This document shows positions 9,215 to 18,262 of a DNA stretch of 42,010 nucleotides, in pieces. The notes beneath the pieces were generated by a model. The model ran no database searches. It had not been told where the DNA came from and was given only the letters and a program-made list of their open reading frames with translations. The stretch covers positions 1-42,010 of the forward strand of contig JAAYAM010000325.1 of assembly GCA_012719355.1 (NCBI GenBank), given 5' to 3'. Positions within the stretch are counted from its first letter, which is position 1, and each line of letters opens with the position of its first letter. This stretch comes from Acidobacteriota bacterium. GTDB taxonomy: Bacteria > Acidobacteriota > UBA6911. The translations under genes were made by a program, and so were the position numbers.

Positions 9215-10321
9215 CTACTCCGCCGCCTCATGCAGGCCGTGATGCGAGAGATTAAGCAGCACTCCCGTTGCAATGAGGTTCATCAGGAGCGAACTCCCCC
9301 CCTGGCTCATGAACGGCAACGCGATCCCCTTGGTGGGCATCATCGCAAGCACCATCGATATGTTGATGAATCCCTGTAGCACGACCATCAGGGTGATACC
9401 GAGACCCAAATAGAAACCAAAACGGTCGGGACACCGCAGGATGATGCGTATCCCGCGAAAGAAGAAGACAAGAAATCCGATTGCGACCAAAGACGTTCCG
9501 ATCAATCCCAGTTCTTCGCCGATGACCGCAAATATGAAGTCACTGCTGGCCTCCGGAAGGAAGAAAAGCTTCTGTTTGCTGGCTCCGAGACCCACACCGG
9601 AAAATCCGCCGCTGCCGACGGCCGTCAGTGACTGCGAGATCTGCCAGCCCGATCCCAGCGGGTCATGGAATGGATTCACGAATGACTTGATCCTCTCCCA
9701 ACGGAAAGGAACTTTGACTACGAAGAAGTAGAAGACCCCGAGCGCAAGAACAGCCGCTCCTCCTATGTAGCGCCAGGAGAGACCTGCGATGAAGAGCAGA
9801 ATCGCCGTGATCATGCAAATGATCACCGCCTGCCCCAGGTCCGGTTCGATCGCGATCAGACCGGCGAAAAAGGCGATAACCAACCCGAATGGGAGCAGCC
9901 GCCTCAGCGGCTGGTTGATCTGATCTTCGTACTTGTGCAGAAACGCGGCAATAAACATCAGGAGTATCAGCTTGGCTACCTCGGAAGGCTGAAAGGATAT
10001 GAAGCCCCAACGCAGCCAGCGGTGAGCGCCGTTGATTTTCGGCTGTGTCAGGACAAATGCAAGCACGGCCGCGCAGCACAGAAGTAGTACTAACAGCACT
10101 TTCGGTTTCTGCCATACGTGATAGTCCTTGTTCATCACTACTATCAGAAAGGCGAATCCCAAGGCTGCGTGCACCAGTTGCCGCATGAAGAAATACGAAG
10201 ACATCCCGTGCTGCGAAGAAGCGACGACGGAAGACGCGCTGTAAACCATCACGAGCCCGAAAATTGTGAGGAAAACAACGCTGAAGAACAGGATCCTGTC
10301 GTTTGTCGGTTTATAGGCCAT
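9215..10321 (-). CDS. ftsW: Peptidoglycan glycosyltransferase FtsW (SEDS family)
   Basis: FtsW polymerises lipid II at the septum together with its class B PBP partner. The 368-residue integral membrane protein shows about ten hydrophobic segments, the conserved loop [19 protein letters not shown], the extracellular motif [19 protein letters not shown] with the acidic residues expected in SEDS enzymes, and [20 protein letters not shown]. FtsW rather than RodA is supported by its position three bases after murD within the dcw cluster. No obvious Shine-Dalgarno precedes the ATG, so translation may depend on coupling to murD. Confidence 0.95.
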   Translation of the reverse strand: MAYKPTNDRILFFSVVFLTIFGLVMVYSASSVVASSQHGMSSYFFMRQLVHAALGFAFLIVVMNKDYHVWQKPKVLLVLLLCCAAVLAFVLTQPKINGAHRWLRWGFISFQPSEVAKLILLMFIAAFLHKYEDQINQPLRRLLPFGLVIAFFAGLIAIEPDLGQAVIICMITAILLFIAGLSWRYIGGAAVLALGVFYFFVVKVPFRWERIKSFVNPFHDPLGSGWQISQSLTAVGSGGFSGVGLGASKQKLFFLPEASSDFIFAVIGEELGLIGTSLVAIGFLVFFFRGIRIILRCPDRFGFYLGLGITLMVVLQGFINISMVLAMMPTKGIALPFMSQGGSSLLMNLIATGVLLNLSHHGLHEAAE

Positions 10322-10324
10322 AGT

Positions 10325-11692
10325 TCAGTGGCGCAAGCTCCTGACCGCGTTTTTGAAAACACGGCCACGAACTTCGTAGTCCTGAAACATATCGAAACTG
10401 GCGCAGGCTGGAGCAAGCAGGACAACGTCTCCAGGTTGCGCAATCCGTTTGCACGTCTGTACCGCGTCTTGCATGGAAGATGCTTCCGTCATGTCAACAG
10501 TCTCACCAAGCGCCTTCCTGATCTTCTCCGCGGCTTCGCCGATCAGGACCAGGTGTTTTACACGCTCACGGACGAGCGGCCTCAGGACCGTGAAATCCCC
10601 TGCCTTGTCGCGTCCTCCTGCAATCAGCAGGATATTGCGCGGAAAAGCCTCCAGTGCTTTGATCGCTGCGTCGATGTTTGTGGCTTTCGAGTCGTTATAG
10701 TACCGGACTCCTTCGATTTCGGAGACCCATTCGATTCGATGTTCGACTGCTTCGAATCTGCGGACGCTCTCCTCGAAGCTTTCAGGGGCTGCACCCGCCA
10801 AAATGGCCATCGCGCACGCTGCAAGCACATTCTCCAGATTGTGGGCCCCCACTAGTTTGATGGCTGAAACGGGGAACAGCTCGGTCTCGCCGTTTTCGTC
10901 CCGATAGATCACGCGTTCGTTGCGAATGAATGCCCCGAATCCCGCGTTTTTCAGGCGGCTGAAGATGATCGGCCTTGCCTGCACCCGGGCCGCCAGGGCC
11001 GCGGTTGCCATGTCATCGCCGTTGAGCACCGCAAAATCAGAATCTTTCTGATTCCGGAACACCCTCTGTTTCGCAGCACCGTAATCTTCGAACCTGCCAT
11101 AGCGATCCATGTGGTCCGGGGTGATATTCAGCATTGAGGCGATGAACGGCCGGAACTGATCAATTGCTTCGAGCTGAAAGCTGGAGAGCTCCACAGCGTA
11201 AATGTCTTCCTCGGTCGATTCAGGAACGAGACTGATCAGCGGCGTCCCGATATTTCCGGCGGCGTGCCCCCTTAGTCCGGCGCCCGTAAGCAGGCGTTCG
11301 ACCAGAGTCGTCGTAGTCGTTTTTCCATTAGAGCCGGTGATCCCGATGATTTTCCCCTTCAGATGACGGTATGCGAGCTCTACCTCGGCAATTACAGGAA
11401 TGCCGGCTTTGCGGCTCGTCTCGAAAAACTCCAGTGAGAGCGGGACTCCCGGGCTGACGACCACGAGATCGCAGTTGCGGAATGCATCGTCCCTGTGGCC
11501 TCCGAGTTCAAGCACGAGGTTTTTTCGATGAATCAGGGATTCCAGCAATGGTTCCACAACTGTCTCGAGTGCCGCGAAGGTTTTCGTGTCGGTGAGGGTC
11601 ACATGGGCTCCCGAATCGAGCAGAAAGCGGGCCGCCGCCAATCCGCTTCTCGCCGCTCCGACCACCAGTATCTTCTTGCCGTTGTACTCCAT
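10325..11692 (-). CDS. murD: UDP-N-acetylmuramoylalanine--D-glutamate ligase MurD
   Basis: MurD adds D-glutamate to UDP-MurNAc-L-Ala with ATP hydrolysis. The 455-residue protein begins with an N-terminal Rossmann-type loop (ILVVGAARSGLAAARFLL), then the central ATP loop GITGSNGKTTTTTLVE at about 117-132, ELSSFQLEAI, and the C-terminal motif YYNDSKATNIDAAIKAL that is diagnostic for MurD. The closest GGAG is about 17 nt upstream of the ATG, so no well-spaced ribosome-binding site is seen. Only 21 bp separate it from murF, where mraY would be expected. Confidence 0.97.
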   Translation of the reverse strand: MEYNGKKILVVGAARSGLAAARFLLDSGAHVTLTDTKTFAALETVVEPLLESLIHRKNLVLELGGHRDDAFRNCDLVVVSPGVPLSLEFFETSRKAGIPVIAEVELAYRHLKGKIIGITGSNGKTTTTTLVERLLTGAGLRGHAAGNIGTPLISLVPESTEEDIYAVELSSFQLEAIDQFRPFIASMLNITPDHMDRYGRFEDYGAAKQRVFRNQKDSDFAVLNGDDMATAALAARVQARPIIFSRLKNAGFGAFIRNERVIYRDENGETELFPVSAIKLVGAHNLENVLAACAMAILAGAAPESFEESVRRFEAVEHRIEWVSEIEGVRYYNDSKATNIDAAIKALEAFPRNILLIAGGRDKAGDFTVLRPLVRERVKHLVLIGEAAEKIRKALGETVDMTEASSMQDAVQTCKRIAQPGDVVLLAPACASFDMFQDYEVRGRVFKNAVRSLRH

Positions 11693-11713
11693 AGGAAAAT
11701 GCTCAGAACTCCA

Positions 11714-13138
11714 TTACTTCAAAACTTCATATTGCCTGCCCAGATCGCTTATGACTTTCTCCAGACGGACGCCCCTGGAGCCCTTTACCAGCACAAGATC
11801 TCCCTCCCGGACTTCGCTCCTGATCAGGTCCAGAGCATCTTCTGCGGCGGGAAAGAAGTATCCCTTCGCTCCCGACCCTCCTGACTCATCGAACCCTCTG
11901 ACGATTTCGCTCGACGCTCCCTGGATCCCGACAAGCACATCAACTCCGCGCGCGGCCGCGATACGTCCGCATTCATAGTGAAGAGCACCGGAACTGCTTC
12001 CCAGTTCCAGCATCTCGCCGGCAATGACAATACGTCGCTTAAACAAAGGTACTTTCGACAGGACATCGATCATCTGTACGAGCGCGTTTGGATTGGAATT
12101 GTAGGAGTCGTCTATGACGACGAATCCCTGGGCAAAACGGATAACCTGACCGCGCATGGAAGCGTTCTCCAGCATCCCGATGCTCTGGACGATGCGCGGA
12201 AGAGTGATTCCGAACGACGCTCCGAGCGCCGCCCCTGCGAGCGCATTCATCACGTAGTGCACGCCTGCCAGCGCGATTTTCGCATCAGAGGAAATCCCGC
12301 GCCATGAGATCCGGAACGTGGTTTCGTCAAGGCTCAGAATCTTCACGTTGTCGGCGCGCACGTCTGCGGAATCGGAGAAGCCGAAGGAAACCTTCCGGCC
12401 CGGAAAGTCTGCTGCGATGTTGTTCACCAGCGGGTCATCTGCGTTATAGATGAGCGTGCCGTCAGGCGGAAGCGCTGCGGCGAGCTCTCCTTTGGCTCTG
12501 GCGATCTGCTCGAGTGAAGAGAAAAACTGCAGGTGAACGGGCGCGACGTTTGTGATTATCCCCACAGAGGGCGTGGCGATGCGGCACATTTCCTCTATCT
12601 CTCCGGGTGCGCTCATTCCCATTTCAAATATTCCAAGGTCATACTCGGAGCCAAGGCCGAACAGCGCGAGAGGAAGTCCGAAAAGGTTGTTGTAATTGCC
12701 GGGCGTTCGGTAGACGCTAAATTTGCTCCTCATTATGTTACATGCAAATTCCCGTGTGGTTGTCTTGCCCATGCTCCCGGTCACCGCGACCAGGATTCCG
12801 TGCCAGCGGTTTCTCATCCAGCGAGCGAGCTTTTTCAGGGCATCGTGCGTGTCGTCAACCTTGATCAGGACACGGTCGGCAGGGAACTCGTCCGGGTGCT
12901 CGTAATTCCGCTCCGCGACAATTCCTGCGGCTCCCTTCGACAGCGCCTCCGCTATAAAACGGTGTCCGTCCTGGTTCGGTCCGCGGATTGCGAAGAAGAC
13001 GTCTCCTGCACGCACGGTACGGGTGTCGATCGAAACCCTGGAGAAAACTTTCTCCTTCGATCCTTTTACCAGGACTCCCCCCGTTCCGGTTTCTGAATCA
13101 GCTGCAGTCAGTGTTGACATCTTTTCTTTCAAGCTCAC
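11714..13138 (-). CDS. murF: UDP-N-acetylmuramoyl-tripeptide--D-alanyl-D-alanine ligase MurF
   Basis: MurF completes the cytoplasmic precursor by adding the D-Ala-D-Ala dipeptide. Visible motifs are SIDTRTVRAGDVFFAIRG in the N-terminal domain, the ATP loop VAVTGSMGKTTTREFA near 117-132, FEMGMSAPGEI and VIDDSYNSNPNAL, the last two typical of MurF. The GTG at 13138 gives 474 residues and overlaps murE by 41 nt. An in-frame ATG at 13120 (MSTLTAADS) is an equally plausible start. The ddl gene that supplies D-Ala-D-Ala is not in the window. Confidence 0.97.
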   Translation of the reverse strand: MSLKEKMSTLTAADSETGTGGVLVKGSKEKVFSRVSIDTRTVRAGDVFFAIRGPNQDGHRFIAEALSKGAAGIVAERNYEHPDEFPADRVLIKVDDTHDALKKLARWMRNRWHGILVAVTGSMGKTTTREFACNIMRSKFSVYRTPGNYNNLFGLPLALFGLGSEYDLGIFEMGMSAPGEIEEMCRIATPSVGIITNVAPVHLQFFSSLEQIARAKGELAAALPPDGTLIYNADDPLVNNIAADFPGRKVSFGFSDSADVRADNVKILSLDETTFRISWRGISSDAKIALAGVHYVMNALAGAALGASFGITLPRIVQSIGMLENASMRGQVIRFAQGFVVIDDSYNSNPNALVQMIDVLSKVPLFKRRIVIAGEMLELGSSSGALHYECGRIAAARGVDVLVGIQGASSEIVRGFDESGGSGAKGYFFPAAEDALDLIRSEVREGDLVLVKGSRGVRLEKVISDLGRQYEVLK

Positions 13139-14600
13139 GCTTCCTGATCAATTCCTCCGCAATCCGTGCGTCGTCAAACGGGACGGTGCGGTCCTCCAGG
13201 ATCTGGTAGTTCTCGTGTCCCTTCCCGGCGATTACCACGACATCTCCAGGAGCTGCCAGCGAGATTGCCGAGTCTATAGCTTTGCGGCGGTCAGGCTCCA
13301 CCACATATTGAGCGGGTCCTTTGCTCAGCCCTGCTTCGATATCTCTCAGAATCTGCAGCGGGTCCTCGGATCTCGGGTTGTCGGAAGTCGCCACCACCAG
13401 ATCTGACATACCTGCAGCAATCTCCCCCATGATCGGACGTTTACCCTTGTCCCGGTCCCCGCCGCAGCCGAACACGAGGATGAGCCTCGAGTGAGGAAGA
13501 CCGGAGATTGTGTTAAGGAGGTTCTCGAGAGCGTCGGGAGAATGCGCATAATCGACGATGACACTGAAATCCTGGCCCGTCTTCACGCGTTCGACACGTC
13601 CCGGAACGCCCCGCAGCGCCTCCACCCCGTTGCGGATCTGCTCCGGCGCGAGGCCCTGGCAAAGGGCGGCTCCCGTTGCCGCCATTACGTTGTACACATT
13701 CGGCTTTCCGATCATGTGCGCATGGAACGTGATCTCGCCTGCAGGCGTCTTCAGTGTCAGATCCGTCGCATCCACGTGATTTTCGCAGCGAACCACATGA
13801 ATTGCCGCCCCGGCGTCAAATCCGAAGCTCATCGCAGGACAGTCGGTTTCTGATACGAGGCGTCGTCCGTACGGGTTATCAATATTGATAACGGCGTGTT
13901 CCACCCGGTTTTCGTTTTCGGAGGAGAACAGAAGACGTTTCGCCTGGTAGTACGACTCCATGTCCCGGTGGAAATCGAGGTGGTCCTGCGTGAGATTGGT
14001 GAAGATTCCCACCTTGAAACGCGTGCCAAAAACGCGCTTCAGCACGAGTGCGTGCGAGGAGACTTCAAGAGCTCCGTGAGTGCAGCCTTGCTCTACCGCC
14101 TGCTTCAGGAATATCGTCAGGTCCGGAGCTTCCGGCGTCGTGTGCCTGGCCTCGCAGGAGCGGTCTCCGATCTTCATCCCGATCGTTCCGATGAGGCACG
14201 ACCTGAGGCCGGCTGATTCGAAAATCGACTCCATCAGGTAAGAGGTTGTGGTCTTTCCGTTTGTTCCCGTGATTGCGGTGAGAGTCAGCTTTTCTGCAGG
14301 ATCATCGAAAAACACCCGGGAGATTTCGGCGAGAAATCTGCGGGCATCCTCGACCAGGATGGCCGCGACCTTCTGCTGTGCAGCCCCGGTCATGTGTTCG
14401 GATGCGACGGCGGCGGCGCCGCTGCGGATCGCCTGTTGCACGAAACGGTTGCCATCGGTCTTTTCGCCCTTGACGGCCACGAAGAGGTGCCCTTCCCGGA
14501 CAGAGCGGGAATCGTAGGAAATTCCGCTGATTCGGACACCGACATCCCCGAGGCAATCGATTACAGGGATTCGTTCGAGGGCATTACTCAATAACATCAA
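13098..14600 (-). CDS. murE: UDP-MurNAc-tripeptide synthetase MurE, meso-diaminopimelate type
   Basis: MurE adds the third residue of the stem peptide. The 500-residue enzyme shows ISYDSRSVREGHLFVA in the uridine-binding domain, the ATP loop TAITGTNGKTTTSYLME around 111-126, and HTTPEAPDL. The substrate-selecting motif DNPRSEDP starts at residue 407. DNPR is the signature of enzymes that accept meso-diaminopimelate rather than L-lysine, so this organism should have a DAP-type Gram-negative peptidoglycan. AGAGG lies 5 nt before the ATG. It follows ftsI by 8 nt and overlaps murF. Confidence 0.97.
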   Translation of the reverse strand: MMLLSNALERIPVIDCLGDVGVRISGISYDSRSVREGHLFVAVKGEKTDGNRFVQQAIRSGAAAVASEHMTGAAQQKVAAILVEDARRFLAEISRVFFDDPAEKLTLTAITGTNGKTTTSYLMESIFESAGLRSCLIGTIGMKIGDRSCEARHTTPEAPDLTIFLKQAVEQGCTHGALEVSSHALVLKRVFGTRFKVGIFTNLTQDHLDFHRDMESYYQAKRLLFSSENENRVEHAVINIDNPYGRRLVSETDCPAMSFGFDAGAAIHVVRCENHVDATDLTLKTPAGEITFHAHMIGKPNVYNVMAATGAALCQGLAPEQIRNGVEALRGVPGRVERVKTGQDFSVIVDYAHSPDALENLLNTISGLPHSRLILVFGCGGDRDKGKRPIMGEIAAGMSDLVVATSDNPRSEDPLQILRDIEAGLSKGPAQYVVEPDRRKAIDSAISLAAPGDVVVIAGKGHENYQILEDRTVPFDDARIAEELIRKRELERKDVNTDCS

Positions 14601-14608
14601 AACCTCTT

Positions 14609-16708
14609 CTATGGCCTGTCATTCCCGGATCGCTCGGCATCGGCCCGCTGAGCCGCGTAGTGTGCCTCGGCAGCGGCAAGCTGGCTTCTCCAGTTGGATT
14701 TTGCAAACGTCACGCTGCAGGTCGTGCCCGTTCGCACTTCGGTCCCCGGCATGGGTGACTGATAAACCGCCACGCCAGCGCCATTAGCCTGCAGGCGAAT
14801 GCCGAGGTCGATGCAACGGGCAAGAACAGTTCTTTTGCCCATTCCCCTGAAATCAGGGAGTGTAACCGTTTCGCGCCCCGGTTGCATCGTGATTATCTCT
14901 CTCGTGCCGGTTTTGGGTTCTTTGCCGGCGGACCGGATCGGTTGGACAGGGTTCGGCAAGTAATCTTCCGAATCCGCATCCGCAAGAAGAGGGGTGAATG
15001 ACGGCATCGGAAGATTCTTGTCCGGCGCCACGCGCAGCTGCAGGAGCACTTCCTGTGCAATGTTTCGGAAGATCGGCCCTGCGACTTCTCCCCCATAGTG
15101 GGAACCCCGGGGCTCGTCGATCTGAACAAGGACCGTGATGCGTGGCCGTGGAAGCGGGGCGAATCCTATGAAGGATGCGACATACTTGCTGTTGGAGTAT
15201 CTGCCGTTGATGATTTTTTGGGCAGTTCCGGTTTTTCCCGCTGCCCGGTAGCCTTCCAGTGCGGCCCGCTTGCCGGTGCCGCGCACGACGACTCCTTCGA
15301 ATGCCTCCGCCACGGCCTGTGCCGTCTTGGGGCTCATCAGTCGTACTCTCTCCTGTGAACGCACTCTGACGGCATCTCCATTTTCGTCTATGATACAGTC
15401 GACAACAGTAGGTTGGACCCTGTATCCGCCATTGGCGATGGCATTGATGGCTGTGAGGATCTGGACGGAAGTGACTCCTATCTCCTGTCCGAATGAGATG
15501 GCGCCTATCGACAGGCCGGACCAGTCCCGCCAGTGACGAACCAAACCCACTATCTCGCCCGGGAGATCGATTTTGGTTTTGGATCCGAAGCCGAAATTGC
15601 GCAACGCTTCATAAAGACCCTGCTCACCGAGGCGCAGCCCAAGTTTGGCCGCTCCGACATTTGAAGAGAATTCGAGAACCTGGCTGAAAGTCAGCAGGTC
15701 GTATGCCTTGTGGTCTCGGAAAACGTGCCTGCCGATTGTGATGGATCCCATCTGGCAGTCGATCAACTCGTCCGGTCGTGTCAGGCCTGCTTCCAGTGCT
15801 GCTGCGGCGACGACCACCTTGAATGTTGATCCCGGCTCGAAGGCGTCTGCAACAGCCCGGTTGCGCCAGTGGTCAGGCTTGCACTGGTTGTACAGGTTGC
15901 AGTTGTACTGGGGATAATTCGAGAGGGCCAGGATCCTCCCGGTATCGGATTCCATTACGATCGCAGTTCCGGCGCGCGCCCGTGCTTTTTCGGCACCTGC
16001 AGTCAATTCCCTGTCTGTGATGTACTGGATGGATTTGTCTATGCTGAGCACGAGCGAGTGCCCCTGGACCGGTGGCTTGTCAACTTTCAGGCGGAATGAG
16101 CGGCGGCGTGCATCGACATCAAAAGAGAAGACACCTTCCTGTCCTTTGAGATCCCTGTCGTACTGCAGTTCGAGTCCTTCGCCCCCGTCTCCGTCCATAT
16201 TGACGAACCCGAGGACGTGGCAGGCAAGTTCCCGATTCGGATAGACGCGCATGCTCTCTTCGACCAGGTAGATTCCGTCGATTCCGAGCGCTTCTATCTG
16301 CTCCCCGGCCTGCGGGTCGATCCTGCGTTGGATCACCATGAAGGTTTTTCGCGCCGGGTCCGTCATTCGGGTCAGAAGTTCATGGGATTGGCGGGAATCC
16401 ATCTCGAGAATGGTGGCGAGATTGCGGGCGGCCGATGGTATGTCTTCTATCCTGCGGGGTTCTGCCACTACCGTGCTGACACTGACGCTCGAGGCCAGTT
16501 CGTCCATGTGGCTGTCGTAGATGACTCCGCGGGGGGCGAAAATTGAGCGGGTAATCTGCTGCCGCTGCGTGGCGAGGCCTGCAAACGTCTCCTGCTGAAA
16601 GATCTGCAGTTGAATCAGCCGGATGATTATCAGGAGACTCCAGAGAGTGATCCCCAGTATCACTGCAGCGATTCGAGTGGTTTTGAATCCTTTGCCGGTC
16701 TCTGACAT
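14609..16708 (-). CDS. ftsI: FtsI-type penicillin-binding protein (class B transpeptidase) with C-terminal PASTA domain
   Basis: This septal transpeptidase cross-links peptidoglycan and partners FtsW. The 699-residue protein has one membrane anchor (TRIAAVILGITLWSLLIIIR, 11-30), a PBP dimerisation domain, and the full active-site set: SxxK as STFK (Ser294, Lys297), SxN as SSN (348-350) and KTGT at 492-495. A linker leads to a single PASTA-like domain at about 615-668 (VTLPDFRGMGKRTVLARCIDLG ... PGTEVRTGTTCSVTF). PASTA is familiar on Gram-positive and Spo5D-like PBPs but absent from E. coli FtsI. The ATG has no Shine-Dalgarno; a hairpin-forming repeat ends directly in front of it. Confidence 0.95.
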   Translation of the reverse strand: MSETGKGFKTTRIAAVILGITLWSLLIIIRLIQLQIFQQETFAGLATQRQQITRSIFAPRGVIYDSHMDELASSVSVSTVVAEPRRIEDIPSAARNLATILEMDSRQSHELLTRMTDPARKTFMVIQRRIDPQAGEQIEALGIDGIYLVEESMRVYPNRELACHVLGFVNMDGDGGEGLELQYDRDLKGQEGVFSFDVDARRRSFRLKVDKPPVQGHSLVLSIDKSIQYITDRELTAGAEKARARAGTAIVMESDTGRILALSNYPQYNCNLYNQCKPDHWRNRAVADAFEPGSTFKVVVAAAALEAGLTRPDELIDCQMGSITIGRHVFRDHKAYDLLTFSQVLEFSSNVGAAKLGLRLGEQGLYEALRNFGFGSKTKIDLPGEIVGLVRHWRDWSGLSIGAISFGQEIGVTSVQILTAINAIANGGYRVQPTVVDCIIDENGDAVRVRSQERVRLMSPKTAQAVAEAFEGVVVRGTGKRAALEGYRAAGKTGTAQKIINGRYSNSKYVASFIGFAPLPRPRITVLVQIDEPRGSHYGGEVAGPIFRNIAQEVLLQLRVAPDKNLPMPSFTPLLADADSEDYLPNPVQPIRSAGKEPKTGTREIITMQPGRETVTLPDFRGMGKRTVLARCIDLGIRLQANGAGVAVYQSPMPGTEVRTGTTCSVTFAKSNWRSQLAAAEAHYAAQRADAERSGNDRP

Positions 16709-16774
16709 AACGATTTACGATAGACGATTACGATCGATGAGCATCCAATCGTCAATCATCAATCGTAAATCGTC
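16709..16774. repeat. Inverted arrays of ACGATT-type heptamers in front of ftsI
   Basis: The ftsL-ftsI spacer holds three tandem heptamers on one side (AACGATT, TACGATA, GACGATT at 16709-16729) and four complementary heptamers on the other (AATCGTC, AATCATC, AATCGTA, AATCGTC at 16747-16774). The outer 12 bp (16710-16721 and 16762-16773) are exact reverse complements. The whole can fold as a long imperfect hairpin. On the mRNA its base ends one nucleotide before the ftsI AUG, so it may influence ftsI translation. It could also be a dispersed genomic repeat; one copy is seen here. Confidence 0.8.
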
Positions 16775-16799
16775 GAATCAGCCCCACGTTTTCCCAACA

Positions 16800-17237
16800 T
16801 CAGTTCGTCGGAATAATTTCCGCTCCCGGCGCAATCCGCCGCGCCAGCATAGGAGTCCCGGATCCCGACATCGCCATGTCGCCGGGGATGGCGTTAAGAT
16901 CCCGGATTTCCGGCACTATGAGCTGATTGGGATGAAGCGGAGTCATTCCAAGGTCGACACGTGCTATGAGGTCAATGCGCTCCGGATTTCTGAGCGTTTC
17001 CTCTTCAAGAATCAACCGCTTCTGCGTCTGCTCAAGGGACTGCTCAAGAGTGAAGAGATTCTGGGTTTCGTAGCCGATGTTGATAATCTGGCTGCGAACC
17101 CAGGAGTAAAACAGCAGAGCTCCCGCAATCGCCACAAGGGGAATAATGGTTCGGAAGAGATCGGAGAGCATGTTCGCGTCGATCTCGCTCCTGATGCCAT
17201 AGTTGCGTGTCTCAATTCCATCAGCCCAATCTGTCAT
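16800..17237 (-). CDS. ftsL: FtsL-like cell division protein
   Basis: The 145-residue bitopic protein has a short cytoplasmic N-terminus, one membrane helix (RTIIPLVAIAGALLFYSWVR, about 29-48), and a heptad-rich stretch (YETQNLFTLEQSLEQTQKRL) expected to form the periplasmic coiled coil with FtsB. The motif NPERIDLIARVDLGMTPL matches the conserved end of the FtsL coil. FtsL sequences diverge strongly, so the call rests mainly on this topology and on position between rsmH and ftsI. GGAG is 6 nt upstream of the ATG. The last 25 residues (NAIPGDMAMSGSG...) are Gly/Pro-rich and look unstructured. Confidence 0.88.
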   Translation of the reverse strand: MTDWADGIETRNYGIRSEIDANMLSDLFRTIIPLVAIAGALLFYSWVRSQIINIGYETQNLFTLEQSLEQTQKRLILEEETLRNPERIDLIARVDLGMTPLHPNQLIVPEIRDLNAIPGDMAMSGSGTPMLARRIAPGAEIIPTN

Positions 17238-17287
17238 TTCGATCTCCAGTTCATCGGCTCGGGCGTTGCATCTTCAAGCAGTCATCC

Positions 17288-18262
17288 TTATCTGCGCTCC
17301 AGCGACCTCAGGCGGGCGCTTCGCGAGCGCGGATTTGATGCGAGCTCCTCGGGCCTTGGGGTCATTGGACGGTGAGTGATCAGATTGGCCAGCGCCTGTC
17401 TGGGACAGGTGCAGAGTTCGGGCGGCGCCTCGCAGACGCACTGCCCGGCAAGCTTTCGGAAAACTCTCTTGACGATTCTGTCTTCAAGTGAATGGAAGGC
17501 GATGACAACGAGCCTTCCACCCGGTCTAAGGAAATCGAATGAGCGCGAGAGAAATCCTTCCAGTCCCTCCAGTTCCTCGTTCACTGCGATCCGCAACGCC
17601 TGGAAGGTCCGCGTTGCAGGGTGGATGGTCTGATGTCCCCGTGCTTTGAGGACCCTGCTGATCACCTCCGCCAGCTGTGAGCAGCGTGTTATGGGTGTCC
17701 TGGTCCGCTCCTGGACAATCGCCGCCGCAATCCTTCGTGAGAGACGCTCCTCTCCATAGCGGTAGATCAGGTCGGCCAGCTCTGTTTCCGGAAGGTTGTT
17801 CACAAGGTCGGCCGCCGTCCATTGTTGTGTCCGGTCCATGCGCATGTCCAGTTTTGCGTCCGACTGGAAACTGAAGCCGCGCTCCGGTGCCGTAAGCTGG
17901 TACGAAGAGACTCCAAGATCTACCAGGATGCCGTCCACCGGTCGGCTTGTCAGGTTGTTCAGAATCAGCGGAAGGTTTTTGAAGTTGTCATGAAGCAGCC
18001 GCAGACTCTCTGAATGCCGTCTGAGCCGGACCTGCGCCTTTTCCAGCGACTCCTTGTCGCGGTCTATCCCAATCAGCTGCCCGCCGGGCTGAATACACTC
18101 CAGGATGGCCTGACTGTGACCTCCAAGCCCCACGGTGGCGTCTACGTACGTGCCGCCGGGCCGGCATTGAAGGAGGTCAATCACCTCCTTCAGCATAACT
18201 GGAGTATGGCCTGGATCGCTGTTTCCCGTATATGTCATAAGTTTCCGGGCCGTGGCTCTCAC
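17288..18262 (-). CDS. rsmH: 16S rRNA (cytosine1402-N4)-methyltransferase RsmH (MraW)
   Basis: RsmH methylates C1402 in the decoding centre of 16S rRNA using SAM. The sequence begins HTPVMLKEVIDLL after a short leader. It carries the SAM motif YVDATVGLGGHSQAIL, GILVDLGVSSYQL, and the C-terminal region VIAFHSLEDRIVKRVFR typical of the family. The GTG at 18262 overlaps the mraZ stop by 4 nt (GTGA) and has GGAG 5 nt upstream, giving 324 residues; an internal ATG at 18238 is possible. Its place directly after mraZ is the classical dcw arrangement. Confidence 0.96.
   Translation of the reverse strand: MRATARKLMTYTGNSDPGHTPVMLKEVIDLLQCRPGGTYVDATVGLGGHSQAILECIQPGGQLIGIDRDKESLEKAQVRLRRHSESLRLLHDNFKNLPLILNNLTSRPVDGILVDLGVSSYQLTAPERGFSFQSDAKLDMRMDRTQQWTAADLVNNLPETELADLIYRYGEERLSRRIAAAIVQERTRTPITRCSQLAEVISRVLKARGHQTIHPATRTFQALRIAVNEELEGLEGFLSRSFDFLRPGGRLVVIAFHSLEDRIVKRVFRKLAGQCVCEAPPELCTCPRQALANLITHRPMTPRPEELASNPRSRSARLRSLERR

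Noticed and set aside
16709-16774. Heptamer array as a CRISPR remnant
   Set aside because: Units are only 7 bp, without spacers, and are arranged in inverted blocks; no cas genes are present.
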